Positions 1 through 7,731 of a stretch of 38,780 bases of DNA are shown in pieces. The notes beneath the pieces were generated by a model, which saw only the letters and a program-made list of their open reading frames with translations, had not been told where the DNA came from and searched no databases. The translations under genes were made by a program, and so were the position numbers. This stretch comes from an uncultured Bdellovibrionales bacterium (GTDB lineage Bacteria; Bdellovibrionota; FAC87; UBA2466). How positions within the stretch are numbered: the stretch's first letter is position 1; each line of letters opens with the position of its first letter. The stretch is from assembly GCA_937903155.1 (NCBI GenBank), contig CALCZU010000034.1, positions 1 to 38,780 of the forward strand. Reading direction: 5' to 3'.

Positions 1-151
1 GTAGGGTAACCTTTCCTTCAACCTTCAGAGTCGCACTGACATCTTTAATTCAGCGCCGTACCTTTTCGCTGCGCTGAAACATTTATTGAAAAATTAGTTT
101 TACTGAACGAATCGTGGAGTAAATTTTTGAGCGATTTGACGGATAGAGCTA
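1..151. other. Left edge, no gene identified
   Basis: No convincing gene lies here. A plus-strand frame is open from the window edge to TGA 75-77 and could be the tail of a gene to the left, but it is too short to judge. An inverted repeat, TTCAGCG (49-55) and CGCTGAA (72-78), could be a weak transcription stop, but no T-run follows on either strand. Confidence 0.3.
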
Positions 152-262
152 ATGAAAACTATAAATGCAGTAAGGGGGGAAAGTGGTATGACAACCGCAG
201 ATGATCGGGTTCAGGTTTTCGTCGATGTTGTAAAAGATGTTCTATTCCCTAAATCCCTATGA
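152..262 (+). CDS. Micro-ORF coupled to the LysR-type regulator gene
   Basis: A 36-codon open frame runs from ATG 152 to TGA 260-262. An in-frame ATG at 188 follows a strong purine-rich ribosome site (AGGGGGGA) at good spacing, so the translated product may be only 24 residues. Its stop overlaps the start of the LysR-type gene as ATGA (259-262). That gene has no visible ribosome site of its own, which suggests its translation depends on ribosomes finishing this small frame. The peptide resembles nothing I recognise and has no signal peptide. It could be a leader peptide or merely a translational coupler. Confidence 0.45.
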   Translation: MKTINAVRGESGMTTADDRVQVFVDVVKDVLFPKSL

Positions 263-1161
263 ATAGTCCTCAGCTGATAGATCAGCTAAAAAAGTTGTGG
301 GTATTAGACACTCTAGTGAGTGAAGGTTCGTTTGCAAGGGCAGCCAATGAGACAAAAGTCACTCGTTCTGCGATTTCGCAAACCATCACTCAATTGGAAA
401 AGATTCATCGAAAAATTTTACTCATCCGAGAAAAGGGAAGTATCAAACCCACTCCCTATTGTTCAGAACTCTTAACTAAGGCAAGACCTCTTCTAAAATC
501 GTTGGAAACTTTGAAAATCGCGCCCGCGAAAGAAATGCCTCAAATGTCGTGGCTGGATCTCGGAACCTATGAGAGTCTTGCCATCACACTCATACCGCCG
601 CTGACTGATGCTCTTCAAAAAAAATGTCCCGGAATTAAACTTACCGTGAAGGTGGCCAGAAGCGGAAAATTATCAATGATGGTAAGAAAAGGGGAGTTGT
701 GCATGGCAATTGTGATTGAAAACGACTTGATGGAAGGGCTTACCGTTATTCCATTAAGTGCGGATAGACTTGGATTCTTCGTTTCTACAAAAATTTCAGA
801 AAAGCTTCAGAGCTGGAACGCTGTTCACTCTCTCGCTGTTGGAGAATTATTTTCTGGCCCCGACGGAAGACCTCTCTACTATAAAAAGTTTATTCGTGCT
901 GCGAAATTGCCTATTGCTCCGTCTTTTACCAGCGATAGCTTTGAAGCAATCATGGCGGCGACAGCTCACGGTTCCATCATCGGTGTTTTGCCCTTAAATG
1001 TAGCTAAGCGATCTCCCATCCCGCTTAAAGAAATTACGCCGTTAGAATTAATAAAAAACAACGTGGGACGACATAAGATTTGTCTAATTAGTCGGCAAAA
1101 TTGTGATCCAAAAGAAAATGACTTTCTCGCCACTGAGCTTAAAACATTCATGGAGAGTTAA
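259..1161 (+). CDS. LysR-type transcriptional regulator
   Basis: The 300-residue length is normal for LysR-type regulators. Residues 10-70 form the N-terminal winged helix-turn-helix: a hydrophobic first helix, GSFARAANE, then SAISQTITQLEK as the recognition helix region. Residues 95-295 have the alternating pattern of the two-lobed periplasmic-binding-like effector domain, starting near LDLGTYESLA. Such proteins act as cytoplasmic DNA-binding activators or repressors responding to a small molecule. The start codon overlaps the stop of a micro-ORF and has no ribosome site of its own. The next gene codes for a short exported protein and gives no hint of the target. The recognition helix is ordinary for the family, but effector and regulon cannot be read from sequence. 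Confidence 0.88.
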   Translation: MNSPQLIDQLKKLWVLDTLVSEGSFARAANETKVTRSAISQTITQLEKIHRKILLIREKGSIKPTPYCSELLTKARPLLKSLETLKIAPAKEMPQMSWLDLGTYESLAITLIPPLTDALQKKCPGIKLTVKVARSGKLSMMVRKGELCMAIVIENDLMEGLTVIPLSADRLGFFVSTKISEKLQSWNAVHSLAVGELFSGPDGRPLYYKKFIRAAKLPIAPSFTSDSFEAIMAATAHGSIIGVLPLNVAKRSPIPLKEITPLELIKNNVGRHKICLISRQNCDPKENDFLATELKTFMES

Positions 1162-1301
1162 AATTTTACAAAATTAATTTCTCATCCGACAGCGGCGCTA
1201 AACAAGACAATTAAAAAAACTTTCGTTTCCATTCAATTAAACCTATTCCAAGATAATTCAATGACCAAAAGTTTTATTAGAATGAGAGAGTTTTGTAACT
1301 A

Positions 1302-1754
1302 ATGGACGGGCCCATGAAATTAAGATTATCATTATTCCTTTTGATATTAACCCTTCTTTCTGCAGTCGAAGGCAGGGCGCAACCGGCTAGCCTTTATAAA
1401 AATTTAGATATTTATAAATGTCTTCTGTCTGCTCCTAGATCCCCCTATGGACTCGGGCCTATCAATGTCGAAGGAAATATTTTGATGGCTGACGTCCATA
1501 CCTCTAGAGCTAATACAGGGACAATGCTGGGTCTGATTCCTACATTCGAATCTAAAGATTTTGATATTAAAGCGGTAATTTATGCCTACGAGTTATCTTC
1601 CGGTTCTATCCAATTGTTATTAACCCTGAGACTAGAGAACGTTACTATTGAGGCGAAAACGATGGATCTTGGTCCAGGAGAAAAAATCATTCTCGAAAGA
1701 GATGTCTCGGGTATTCCGGTAAGAATCAGTTGCAATCGACGAGAAACAATGTGA
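1302..1754 (+). CDS. Secreted protein of unknown function
   Basis: The protein has up to 150 residues. A signal peptide runs from the second methionine (start 1314): charged MKLRL, a hydrophobic core, then an Ala-rich cut site near GRAQ. The mature part is about 120 residues with two cysteines, one near the N-terminus and one near the C-terminus, and an alternating pattern typical of a small beta-rich periplasmic domain. No known family is recognised. The start is uncertain: 1302 has a distant GAGAG site, while 1314 gives a cleaner signal peptide. The LysR gene lies 140 bases upstream on the same strand and the next gene converges. Confidence 0.65.
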   Translation: MDGPMKLRLSLFLLILTLLSAVEGRAQPASLYKNLDIYKCLLSAPRSPYGLGPINVEGNILMADVHTSRANTGTMLGLIPTFESKDFDIKAVIYAYELSSGSIQLLLTLRLENVTIEAKTMDLGPGEKIILERDVSGIPVRISCNRRETM

Positions 1755-1811
1755 GCCATCTGGCTTATGATACATTTCGATCCTGACTGCACTGCGCTAT
1801 TGTGAGTAAAA

Positions 1812-2120
1812 TTAGTTACAGGCGACTTCAATCGGATCTGTTTGGCAGAAATCCTGTTTCGTGCCATTTTTGATTTCGATCCAAACAGCGAATCTGCGGC
1901 TGCCGCATTCTTGAACCTCATCCGTAAAAGACGCATAGCCGTTTTCTGGATAGAACTGATAACCGTACTGCGTAACGCCTCTCGTGGCACTCGAATCTGT
2001 TTGCACGGTGAACCCAATACTATCGCCTTGGTTAGCCACGTAAGTGCTCGCAGAAATCGTGCAAGCATCGGCAGCGTTGTGAACAGCGAGCGTTAGAAGT
2101 GCGATTAGAATTTTTTTCAT
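1812..2120 (-). CDS. Small secreted cysteine-containing protein
   Basis: A 102-residue protein with a signal peptide (MKKILIALLTLAVHNAADA) and a mature part starting with a cysteine-containing stretch (CTIS). There are four cysteines, at about residues 20, 72, 92 and 101, consistent with two disulfides in the periplasm or outside the cell. The last cysteine is the next-to-last residue. Upstream is a good ribosome site (GGAGAAAATGAA before ATG). Family and function are not recognised. It may share a transcript with the cysteine-rich gene at 2268-2618 on the same strand, 147 bases upstream. Confidence 0.65.
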   Translation of the reverse strand: MKKILIALLTLAVHNAADACTISASTYVANQGDSIGFTVQTDSSATRGVTQYGYQFYPENGYASFTDEVQECGSRRFAVWIEIKNGTKQDFCQTDPIEVACN

Positions 2121-2267
2121 TTCATTTTCTCCAGTTGAAAGTCCTTCATCATCGTGTGCAGATTGTGCAAAGGGAATGCCAGCGAAAATCTAAGCTTTCG
2201 TGAGGAGAAAACCAGGTGCGCTTGGACACCGTAAAATTTTTCGCCGTCAATTTTTACTGGCAACTAT

Positions 2268-2618
2268 TTACTTCCTAGGCATCTGTTGCAGCTGGTAATC
2301 CTCCCAAGTCGAAGCCCCATGCGGACCGCCTAACGGGCAATACCACATTCCCTTTTCCGGAGGAGGATAACTTGGAGCTTTCGTGGAACACGCGCAAGAT
2401 TTTTTGGGATCCCCCAAGGTCTTCATCGGATAAGTGCAGATCGTGTTATTGAAAGTCCACTTGCCTCCCCCTTTTCCATCACACACGATTTTCGCCCACT
2501 CGCAGCAATTGCTTCTTCCTGCCAACGGTGGAGAACAATCCGCATCGACATTGGCAAAGATTGTTCCCGCAAAAATTAAAGAAAACACGAAGAGTAAATT
2601 TATCAATTGGATTTTCAT
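2268..2618 (-). CDS. Small secreted cysteine-rich protein
   Basis: A 116-residue protein with a signal peptide (hydrophobic core about residues 5-22). It carries eight cysteines, including an adjacent pair (NCCEW) and a CxC pair (SCACS). The tail is rich in proline and glycine. The spacing suggests a disulfide-stabilised extracytoplasmic domain and does not match a metal-binding family I know. The ribosome site GGCGGAG lies six to seven bases before the ATG. No function is assigned. Confidence 0.65.
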   Translation of the reverse strand: MKIQLINLLFVFSLIFAGTIFANVDADCSPPLAGRSNCCEWAKIVCDGKGGGKWTFNNTICTYPMKTLGDPKKSCACSTKAPSYPPPEKGMWYCPLGGPHGASTWEDYQLQQMPRK

Positions 2619-2749
2619 TGCTGCTCCGCCCTCGGTGAAAATAAATTATAGCGTACTTGTCGAATGTGTTCCAAGCCGACCTTATCAGCTCATTCTTAGG
2701 TCGATCGGCACATCTTATGCAGCTAGGTTTGGTTAACCAGGAGAATAAA

Positions 2750-2887
2750 ATGACAAGCAATACCGAAAAAAATACTGAGTCCCAACAAACGCCCGAAATT
2801 GAACCCGCAAACAAGCCGCTTCCGCCTCGTCCCAATAAAATTGAAGCCGACGAAAGCGAAGAAGAAGCAAAAGGCTACGGCTTCTAA
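2750..2887 (+). CDS. Small acidic hydrophilic protein
   Basis: The start is chosen at ATG 2750 because CAGGAGAATAAA provides a strong, well-spaced ribosome site; a longer upstream reading lacks one. The 45-residue product is hydrophilic, without signal peptide or membrane segment. It is rich in Glu, Pro and Asn, has a central PLPPRP stretch and ends in an acidic run followed by KGYGF. It is probably disordered. It lies 71 bases before the Gcr-family gene on the same strand and may share its transcript. Function unknown. Confidence 0.6.
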   Translation: MTSNTEKNTESQQTPEIEPANKPLPPRPNKIEADESEEEAKGYGF

Positions 2888-2958
2888 AAACTGAACACGA
2901 CTGTGAGAGATTAAAGTCGCACCTACCCGCATTGGCCGCTCTATGTTAGTTTACGCCG

Positions 2959-5025
2959 ATGCGGCGACCTCTTTTCAAGAAATTTTTCAGCAAAATTGTC
3001 CAACTTGTGCGGGATGTGCGACCGCGAGAGCAGCTCGATTATCTTTTTGAAATCGCAAACCCTGCTGCACCTCTCGCTGAACGGATACAATGGCTCGAGC
3101 AACTCATGCATTGGATCCGCACTGCGAGCTTACACGAACATTCATTCGATCAAACTACCGGACAACTTCACAATGTGAGAATCCGGTTTCTTTTGCATTT
3201 ACTTGAACGCAGGGAAAGCTGGAAAAAGAATGTCGCCGCGATCCTCCGTTCTTTCATCCAAGAGACGTCCGCGCGTACCCTGTTTTCGGAAATCGGACTG
3301 GGGCAGCAGAAGGGCTTTTTGGCGGAGGCTTCGGACAGGGTCATCGGCCGTTTATTGCCCCGCCCCCAACAGCAAACGGAGCTGAGCGAACTCTTCGTCC
3401 GAATTTTTGCGGATGAAAACGATGCGAAATGGGTCGCAAATATTCCGCCTTCGTTAGTCGCGCAAATCCTCGAGCTCATTCGTTTTGAAGCCAAAGGAGA
3501 CGAAGAAAGAATTTTCTCGAACTGGAAAAAAGATATCCAAGATGCGATGGTCATTCTCGGAGCTCGCATTAGTTCGCTCTCAACCTCCGCCGAAATTTTG
3601 TCCCGCGTCCAAGAAGCCAACTTAGAATCCTACCCGTTCCTGAAATTGAATCATGAAATTCTCGCTTTCGTCGAAAGTATTCGCTTAGAATCCAGTGGCA
3701 ATCTCACCAACGAGAATATTTGCGAGCAAACCGCAAAATCACGGAAATACATCCAGAAAATTTATCGCGACCTAGAAATGAAAGGGGTGAGCGTTGCCTT
3801 AGTTTACAGCCTCGAAAATATTTCAGATGCCATGTCTCGCGTCGAACAGCTTTCTAATCTACGCATGGCTGATGCCTCAACTTCCACTCAAACAGTTCCA
3901 AAGTTTCTGGCGAGTTTAGTGCAAGAACGCCTCGCACAAACGACCTTGAGGAATCTGATTTCTACAAATCTCCATTTGCTCTCGAGTAAAATTGTCGAAA
4001 GAGCTGGGGCTTACGGCGAGCATTATATCGCGCGAACGAGGAAAGAATATTTTCAGATGATCCGTGCGGGCCTTGGCGGCGGCGGAGTGATGGTGCTTAC
4101 GACACTCGTGAAATTTTGGATCACCTCTTTAAACCTTCCACTCTTCTTCGAGGGGCTTTCTTACTCTCTGAATTACTCCTTTGGTTTCATCTTGATTCAA
4201 TTTTTAGGGTTTACGCTCGCAACGAAACAACCCTCGGCTACGGCATCGGCACTCGCCGGCAAGCTAAAGAACTCGGAAGAAGACGGAGAAGTAAGAGAAT
4301 TCGTAAACGAAGTCTGCCTCATGACACGTACCCAGTTTGCAGCGCTGGTTGGGAATTTAGTCTTTCTGATTCCCTTCGCTCTCGCGCTCGACTTTGCGCT
4401 TTCGCATTTCGCAGGCAAACATTTTTTCACTCCTGAAACCTCCTTGCATGTCTTGGATTCTTTACACCCATTAAAAAGTTTTAGTATTCCGATGGCATTT
4501 TTAACGGGTGTCTACCTCTGGATGTCGAGTATCGTTGCGGGATGGAGCGAAAATTGGGTCGTATTTCACCGACTGCCTGAGGCCATCGCATCACAAAGAA
4601 AATTGATTGCCGTGTTGGGTGCTGAAAAAGCGAAAAGGCTCGGAGAGTGGACATTGGAGAAAGCCACGCTCTTTGGAGGAAATATTTCTCTCGGATTTTT
4701 GATGGGATTCACCTCCGTTTTCGGCCATTTTGTGGGGTTACCCTTTGATGTCCGTCATGTCACTTTATCTGCAGCGTCTTTATCTTTTGCTTTAAATGCA
4801 ACGGCCCCACAAGGGCTGGTTTGGCAACAATGGCTGCCAGCCGTTTTAGGAGTTTTCTTAATTGGCGCGCTCAATTTTGCAGTGGGGTACTTCTTAGCTT
4901 TTACCGTAGCTGTGAGAGCGCGTGAAGTTCCAATCAACGTCCTGAAAAACTTGCGAAGAGCCTTGCGCGTTCGTTTGCGCCGTAGGCCTTTGGAGCTTTT
5001 CATTCCTCCGAAATCTCGCTCATAG
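2959..5025 (+). CDS. Gcr-family 'site-specific recombinase' membrane protein
   Basis: This 688-residue protein matches the family named site-specific recombinase Gcr (Pfam SpecificRecomb) in length and in its N-terminal signature: VRPREQLDYLFEIANPA, then an Arg/Trp-rich helix. Residues 1-370 are a soluble, largely helical region. Residues about 375-665 hold around six hydrophobic segments, so this is an inner-membrane protein with a large cytoplasmic N-terminal part and a basic tail. The family name comes from an old genetic observation; I see no tyrosine- or serine-recombinase catalytic motif and no flanking att-like sites. The actual role is therefore open. The gene sits just downstream of a 45-codon acidic ORF and has no obvious terminator. 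Confidence 0.75.
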   Translation: MRRPLFKKFFSKIVQLVRDVRPREQLDYLFEIANPAAPLAERIQWLEQLMHWIRTASLHEHSFDQTTGQLHNVRIRFLLHLLERRESWKKNVAAILRSFIQETSARTLFSEIGLGQQKGFLAEASDRVIGRLLPRPQQQTELSELFVRIFADENDAKWVANIPPSLVAQILELIRFEAKGDEERIFSNWKKDIQDAMVILGARISSLSTSAEILSRVQEANLESYPFLKLNHEILAFVESIRLESSGNLTNENICEQTAKSRKYIQKIYRDLEMKGVSVALVYSLENISDAMSRVEQLSNLRMADASTSTQTVPKFLASLVQERLAQTTLRNLISTNLHLLSSKIVERAGAYGEHYIARTRKEYFQMIRAGLGGGGVMVLTTLVKFWITSLNLPLFFEGLSYSLNYSFGFILIQFLGFTLATKQPSATASALAGKLKNSEEDGEVREFVNEVCLMTRTQFAALVGNLVFLIPFALALDFALSHFAGKHFFTPETSLHVLDSLHPLKSFSIPMAFLTGVYLWMSSIVAGWSENWVVFHRLPEAIASQRKLIAVLGAEKAKRLGEWTLEKATLFGGNISLGFLMGFTSVFGHFVGLPFDVRHVTLSAASLSFALNATAPQGLVWQQWLPAVLGVFLIGALNFAVGYFLAFTVAVRAREVPINVLKNLRRALRVRLRRRPLELFIPPKSRS

Positions 5026-5048
5026 CGTGAGCCGTAATGGGGTCGTAA

Positions 5049-5241
5049 TTATTTGAACTTGGATTCCGGGGTGCAGACCGTCTTCGCGATCTTACATTTT
5101 TCGTTAGGCACTTCTTTACTGCGCTCTTTGATAAAAATCCGCGACTAGGGGCTCGCCCCCATGTCCTTACTTCCCTCCGGGGAAACCGGATTGGCAGGAC
5201 AAAATTAAGATTGCTAGGGTAATAAAGGTCTTTAGTTTCAT
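5049..5241 (-). pseudogene. Decayed paralogue of the DUF4189 protein at 6854-7648
   Basis: An intact ribosome site (GAGGGA) and start codon at 5241 lead into a lipoprotein-like signal (hydrophobic core, LILSC). The frame then reads GGK, stop, GHGGEPLVADFYQRA. The intact gene at 6854 reads GGKEGHGGDPLIIDFHHRA, so the stop (TAA, 5167-5169) stands where that gene has a Glu codon. After about 16 more codons the frame ends. A second frame then reads a piece ending EKCKIAKTVCTPESKFK (stop at 5049), which matches the intact protein's C-terminus (ESCKMIQSVCTSYAKP). About 200 central codons are missing. This is a nonsense mutation plus an internal deletion with frameshift. The preserved ribosome site suggests fairly recent decay. 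Confidence 0.75.
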
Positions 5242-5426
5242 ATTTTAATTCCCTCGGTCACGTTAGGGATAGTATGTAAGCCGCATCCGACTTTCAATCA
5301 AAACATCGCCGAGTGTGGGATCTTTTTGCCCACACATTGTCCTTTAAAATTTGAATTGGCATTCCGCGCTTGTTTAGATCAGCTCACAAATCAAAACCTT
5401 TAAAACATGGGAAGAAAGAAAAAAGT
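5242..5426. promoter_or_regulatory. Divergent intergenic region with a stem-loop
   Basis: This stretch separates the minus-strand pseudogene from the plus-strand secreted-protein gene. A perfect 7-base inverted repeat, GTGTGGG (5313-5319) and CCCACAC (5329-5335), has a 9-base T-rich loop. No T-run follows on either strand, so it looks more like an operator or RNA structure than a terminator. I cannot place a convincing -35/-10 pair. Confidence 0.35.
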
Positions 5427-5966
5427 ATGAATCAATTAGGAACATTAAAAAGTATTCTTTTGGGGTCGGTTTTTTTAAGTCAGGTAATCTTTGCCACGGC
5501 TCCTGCCCACGGCGAATGGAATTTCCTGGGAGTCACCGCCACACCTGACGAATGTCGAGTTTTAGCGAGAAACTCAGGATTTACAGAATCTTTACTCTCG
5601 GGATGGGTTCGTCCGAATTATTACTGCTGTTATGGCTCTTCAACATCAAATAGCTCTGACGCTTTGGTGGCCCTCACGGTCAGGGTCTTAGATCTGGTAA
5701 ATGTCTTAAGACCGGTCGTAGATCCAGAATACGATTACGTCAGGTATCTTTTACCGATTAAAGTCAGTGCTGAACGCGCACTGGCTCTTGCAAAAACGAA
5801 CGGCCCTTCTTCTCAGCGAACGCTCGCTGCTATTCGAAATGTGCAGCACAAACTCTTCGAAGCGGAATTTCTTCTAAGTCAGCTTTTACGAAGAGAAGAT
5901 CAAGCCTCTCATTTTGCTAGAGAGCTCATCTCTATCGAAGAGGAAATTGATAACCGCCTTCGCTAA
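5427..5966 (+). CDS. Secreted protein of unknown function
   Basis: The start at ATG 5427 is preferred over an upstream in-frame ATG because it yields a normal signal peptide (MNQLGTLKS, hydrophobic core, cut near APAHG) and follows a purine-rich stretch (GGGAAGAAAG). The 179-residue product has a mature N-terminal half with four cysteines (one near residue 43 and an adjacent YYCCYG pair among them). Its C-terminal half is helical and charged (about residues 85-175), probably a coiled helical hairpin. No family is recognised. It sits between a decayed and an intact DUF4189 system, so a link to that locus is possible but unproven. Confidence 0.65.
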   Translation: MNQLGTLKSILLGSVFLSQVIFATAPAHGEWNFLGVTATPDECRVLARNSGFTESLLSGWVRPNYYCCYGSSTSNSSDALVALTVRVLDLVNVLRPVVDPEYDYVRYLLPIKVSAERALALAKTNGPSSQRTLAAIRNVQHKLFEAEFLLSQLLRREDQASHFARELISIEEEIDNRLR

Positions 5967-5976
5967 TTTTGCAAAA

Positions 5977-6012
5977 GGCGTAAGGTGTAGATAGGTGTCT
6001 ACACCTTGCGCC
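5977..6012. promoter_or_regulatory. Long inverted repeat before the TIGR02147 gene
   Basis: A 9-base perfect inverted repeat, AGGTGTAGA (5983-5991) and TCTACACCT (5998-6006), has a 6-base spacer. The arms extend outward to 15 bases (GGCG..., ...GCGCC) with one mismatch. It lies 11 bases after the previous stop codon and about 55 bases before the preferred regulator start. It could be the terminator of the upstream gene or an operator for the regulator downstream. No T-run follows on the plus strand; on the minus strand TTTTGC follows. Confidence 0.6.
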
Positions 6013-6065
6013 CTTACTGGGTTTTAAACTTGAAAGCCTTATTTACCCCCTCTAGGATGCCTCTG

Positions 6066-6857
6066 ATGTTAACGGGAGCGAAAAACGAGCCATTTTTATT
6101 TCGCAATTTTCTGAGATCCGAATTGTTGAGACGTTGTCGGTCGAATCCTCGTTATTCGCTGAGAGCATTTGCCAAGGCTTTGGATTACGATACTTCTTCG
6201 CTTTCAAAAATCATTCAAGGAAAACGTCCTGTCGGTCCCAAAGCGATGACCCGTTTCGGACAAAGGCTTGGTCTCTCAACCGAAACGATTCACGATTACA
6301 TCTTCGAAGAAAAAGCGTCACAACTTCAAAATTACGTTTCAAAACCCAGTGCCTACCACTCGCTTTCAAGTGATCAGTTCGAAGTGATTTCCGACTGGTA
6401 TCACTACGCGATTCTCGAGTTGATCTCAGTCGAAGGTTTTCAGAAGAGAACCGCCTGGATAGCCAGAGCTTTAGGAATTACGGTAAAAGAAACGGATTTG
6501 GCCATCCACCGACTGAAACGGGTGGGTCTTCTAAAAACATCCAACGGAAAATGGGAAGAGACCTGCGGGGATCAATTAAGCACGCTCGGAAGCGCTTCTA
6601 CCAGCAAAGCTCTGCGTAGCATGCAGAAACAACTTCTCGAAAAGGCGATCGATGCGATGGAAAATATCCCATTGGAAAAACGAGACCAATCCTCGATGAC
6701 GATGGCCATCGACAGCAACAAGATTGAAGAAGCGAAAGAGAAAATAAAAAGATTTAGACGAGAGATGAAGATGCTACTGACTCGAGGAAACCGACATGAT
6801 TCGGTCTATTCGATGACGATTTCTCTTTTTCCGCTGACGAAAGGAAAAACAAAGTGA
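6066..6857 (+). CDS. TIGR02147/DUF4423 family regulator
   Basis: The N-terminal 60-70 residues contain NPRYSLRAFAKALDYDTSSLSKIIQGKRPV, here cited as SLRAFAKALDYDTSSLSK, a Cro/Xre-like helix-turn-helix. A helical DUF4423 domain follows (from DQFEVISDWYHYAILELI) and the protein ends with the typical SMTISLFPLT strand. This is the TIGR02147 family, common in Bdellovibrio and Fibrobacter and thought to be transcriptional regulators. The start at 6066 (263 residues) has AGG nine bases upstream; an upstream ATG at 6006 lies inside the inverted repeat and is unlikely. The stop overlaps the next gene's GTG start (GTGA), so the two are translationally coupled and probably functionally linked. The inverted repeat upstream is a plausible autoregulatory site. 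Confidence 0.85.
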   Translation: MLTGAKNEPFLFRNFLRSELLRRCRSNPRYSLRAFAKALDYDTSSLSKIIQGKRPVGPKAMTRFGQRLGLSTETIHDYIFEEKASQLQNYVSKPSAYHSLSSDQFEVISDWYHYAILELISVEGFQKRTAWIARALGITVKETDLAIHRLKRVGLLKTSNGKWEETCGDQLSTLGSASTSKALRSMQKQLLEKAIDAMENIPLEKRDQSSMTMAIDSNKIEEAKEKIKRFRREMKMLLTRGNRHDSVYSMTISLFPLTKGKTK

Positions 6858-7648
6858 GTAAATTATTATTTGTCTTTTTATCATTCTCTTTAAGCCTCTT
6901 CGCCATCGATGGCGGTAAAGAAGGTCATGGGGGAGATCCTCTCATCATCGATTTTCATCACCGGGCCGAGTTTTTTCTAAGCCACTTAAGACGGAATAGA
7001 CCTTTACTGTGGGAAGAGATCGATATCTTCGCCAAAGGGGTGAAAGAGCTTGTCGTCAATGTGACCGATGCCTCTCTTCCCAGTGTAGGCCGAGTTTTGG
7101 AAGACCCCCAAAGACCGGGAAAATTCTTCGTACTTCTCGACCAAAAGAAATATTCAGATGCGATCGAAAAAAGAAATAGCTTCGACCTGGGGGCCTTCGT
7201 TGCCCACGAAGTTTTCGAGACTCAAGGCTTAGATTACGATTACAAGATTTCGAAAAAATTACATTTTCCGGAGGAAACTTACAAACAATGGCGAGATCGT
7301 TACGTCTATAAATCCCCATCGCCCAATTCTTTCGATCGTTATGGCGCCATCGTTTACTCTTATGAGACCGGAAAATTTGGAGCCTCTTGGGAACACTTGA
7401 CAGCATCGGATGCCGAAGCTGCGGCAATGGCAAAATGCGGAAAATCGGATTGTTATTCTGTATCGTGGGTCCGAAATGGCTGTCTCGCCCTTGCGGTTTC
7501 AAAAACAAACTTCTCTCGCACCGCCTGGTATTTCTCGGTCAGTCGCAAAGAATCGGAAGCCCTAGCTTTAAAAAAATGCGAGAACGAAAGTGCCGGCGAA
7601 TCGTGCAAAATGATCCAAAGCGTTTGCACCTCTTACGCAAAACCGTAA
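6854..7648 (+). CDS. Secreted DUF4189-domain protein
   Basis: This starts with GTG, overlapping the regulator's stop by four bases, with AAGGA upstream. The 264-residue protein has a signal peptide (MSKLLFVFLSFSLSLFA). Next comes a Bdellovibrio-type region with GGKEGHGGDPL and, at residues 118-122, AHEVFE followed by a GLDYDY stretch. HExxE-like motifs can belong to metal enzymes, but the usual HExxH is absent. Residues about 162-260 match DUF4189 (RYGAIVYSYETGKFGASW, then DAEAAAMAKCG, then SRKESEALALKKC). It has six cysteines, likely three disulfides. DUF4189 domains are extracytoplasmic and of unknown role. A decayed paralogue lies at 5049-5241. Confidence 0.8.
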   Translation: MSKLLFVFLSFSLSLFAIDGGKEGHGGDPLIIDFHHRAEFFLSHLRRNRPLLWEEIDIFAKGVKELVVNVTDASLPSVGRVLEDPQRPGKFFVLLDQKKYSDAIEKRNSFDLGAFVAHEVFETQGLDYDYKISKKLHFPEETYKQWRDRYVYKSPSPNSFDRYGAIVYSYETGKFGASWEHLTASDAEAAAMAKCGKSDCYSVSWVRNGCLALAVSKTNFSRTAWYFSVSRKESEALALKKCENESAGESCKMIQSVCTSYAKP

Positions 7649-7731
7649 ATAGATTTCCACGAAGCCCGAAAGTGCCAAAATCTTAGTTTCTACTTCCGGC
7701 TCCATTATCTTTCAGTTGTTGACTCTCGCCT

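Noticed and set aside
1..97. Open frames at the left window edge on both strands
   Set aside because: All are short, interrupted by stops near the edge, and none has features that show coding.
3168..3620. Minus-strand open frame inside the Gcr-family gene
   Set aside because: It is antisense shadow of a well supported gene, with no ribosome site or recognisable domain.
2959..5025. Mobile element or integron marked by the 'recombinase' gene
   Set aside because: No inverted terminal repeats, att-like duplications or cargo cassettes are visible on either side; the gene looks like stable chromosomal content.
7056..7508. Minus-strand open frame inside the DUF4189 gene
   Set aside because: The opposite strand encodes signal peptide and DUF4189 motifs; this frame is basic and low in complexity, as shadow frames usually are.
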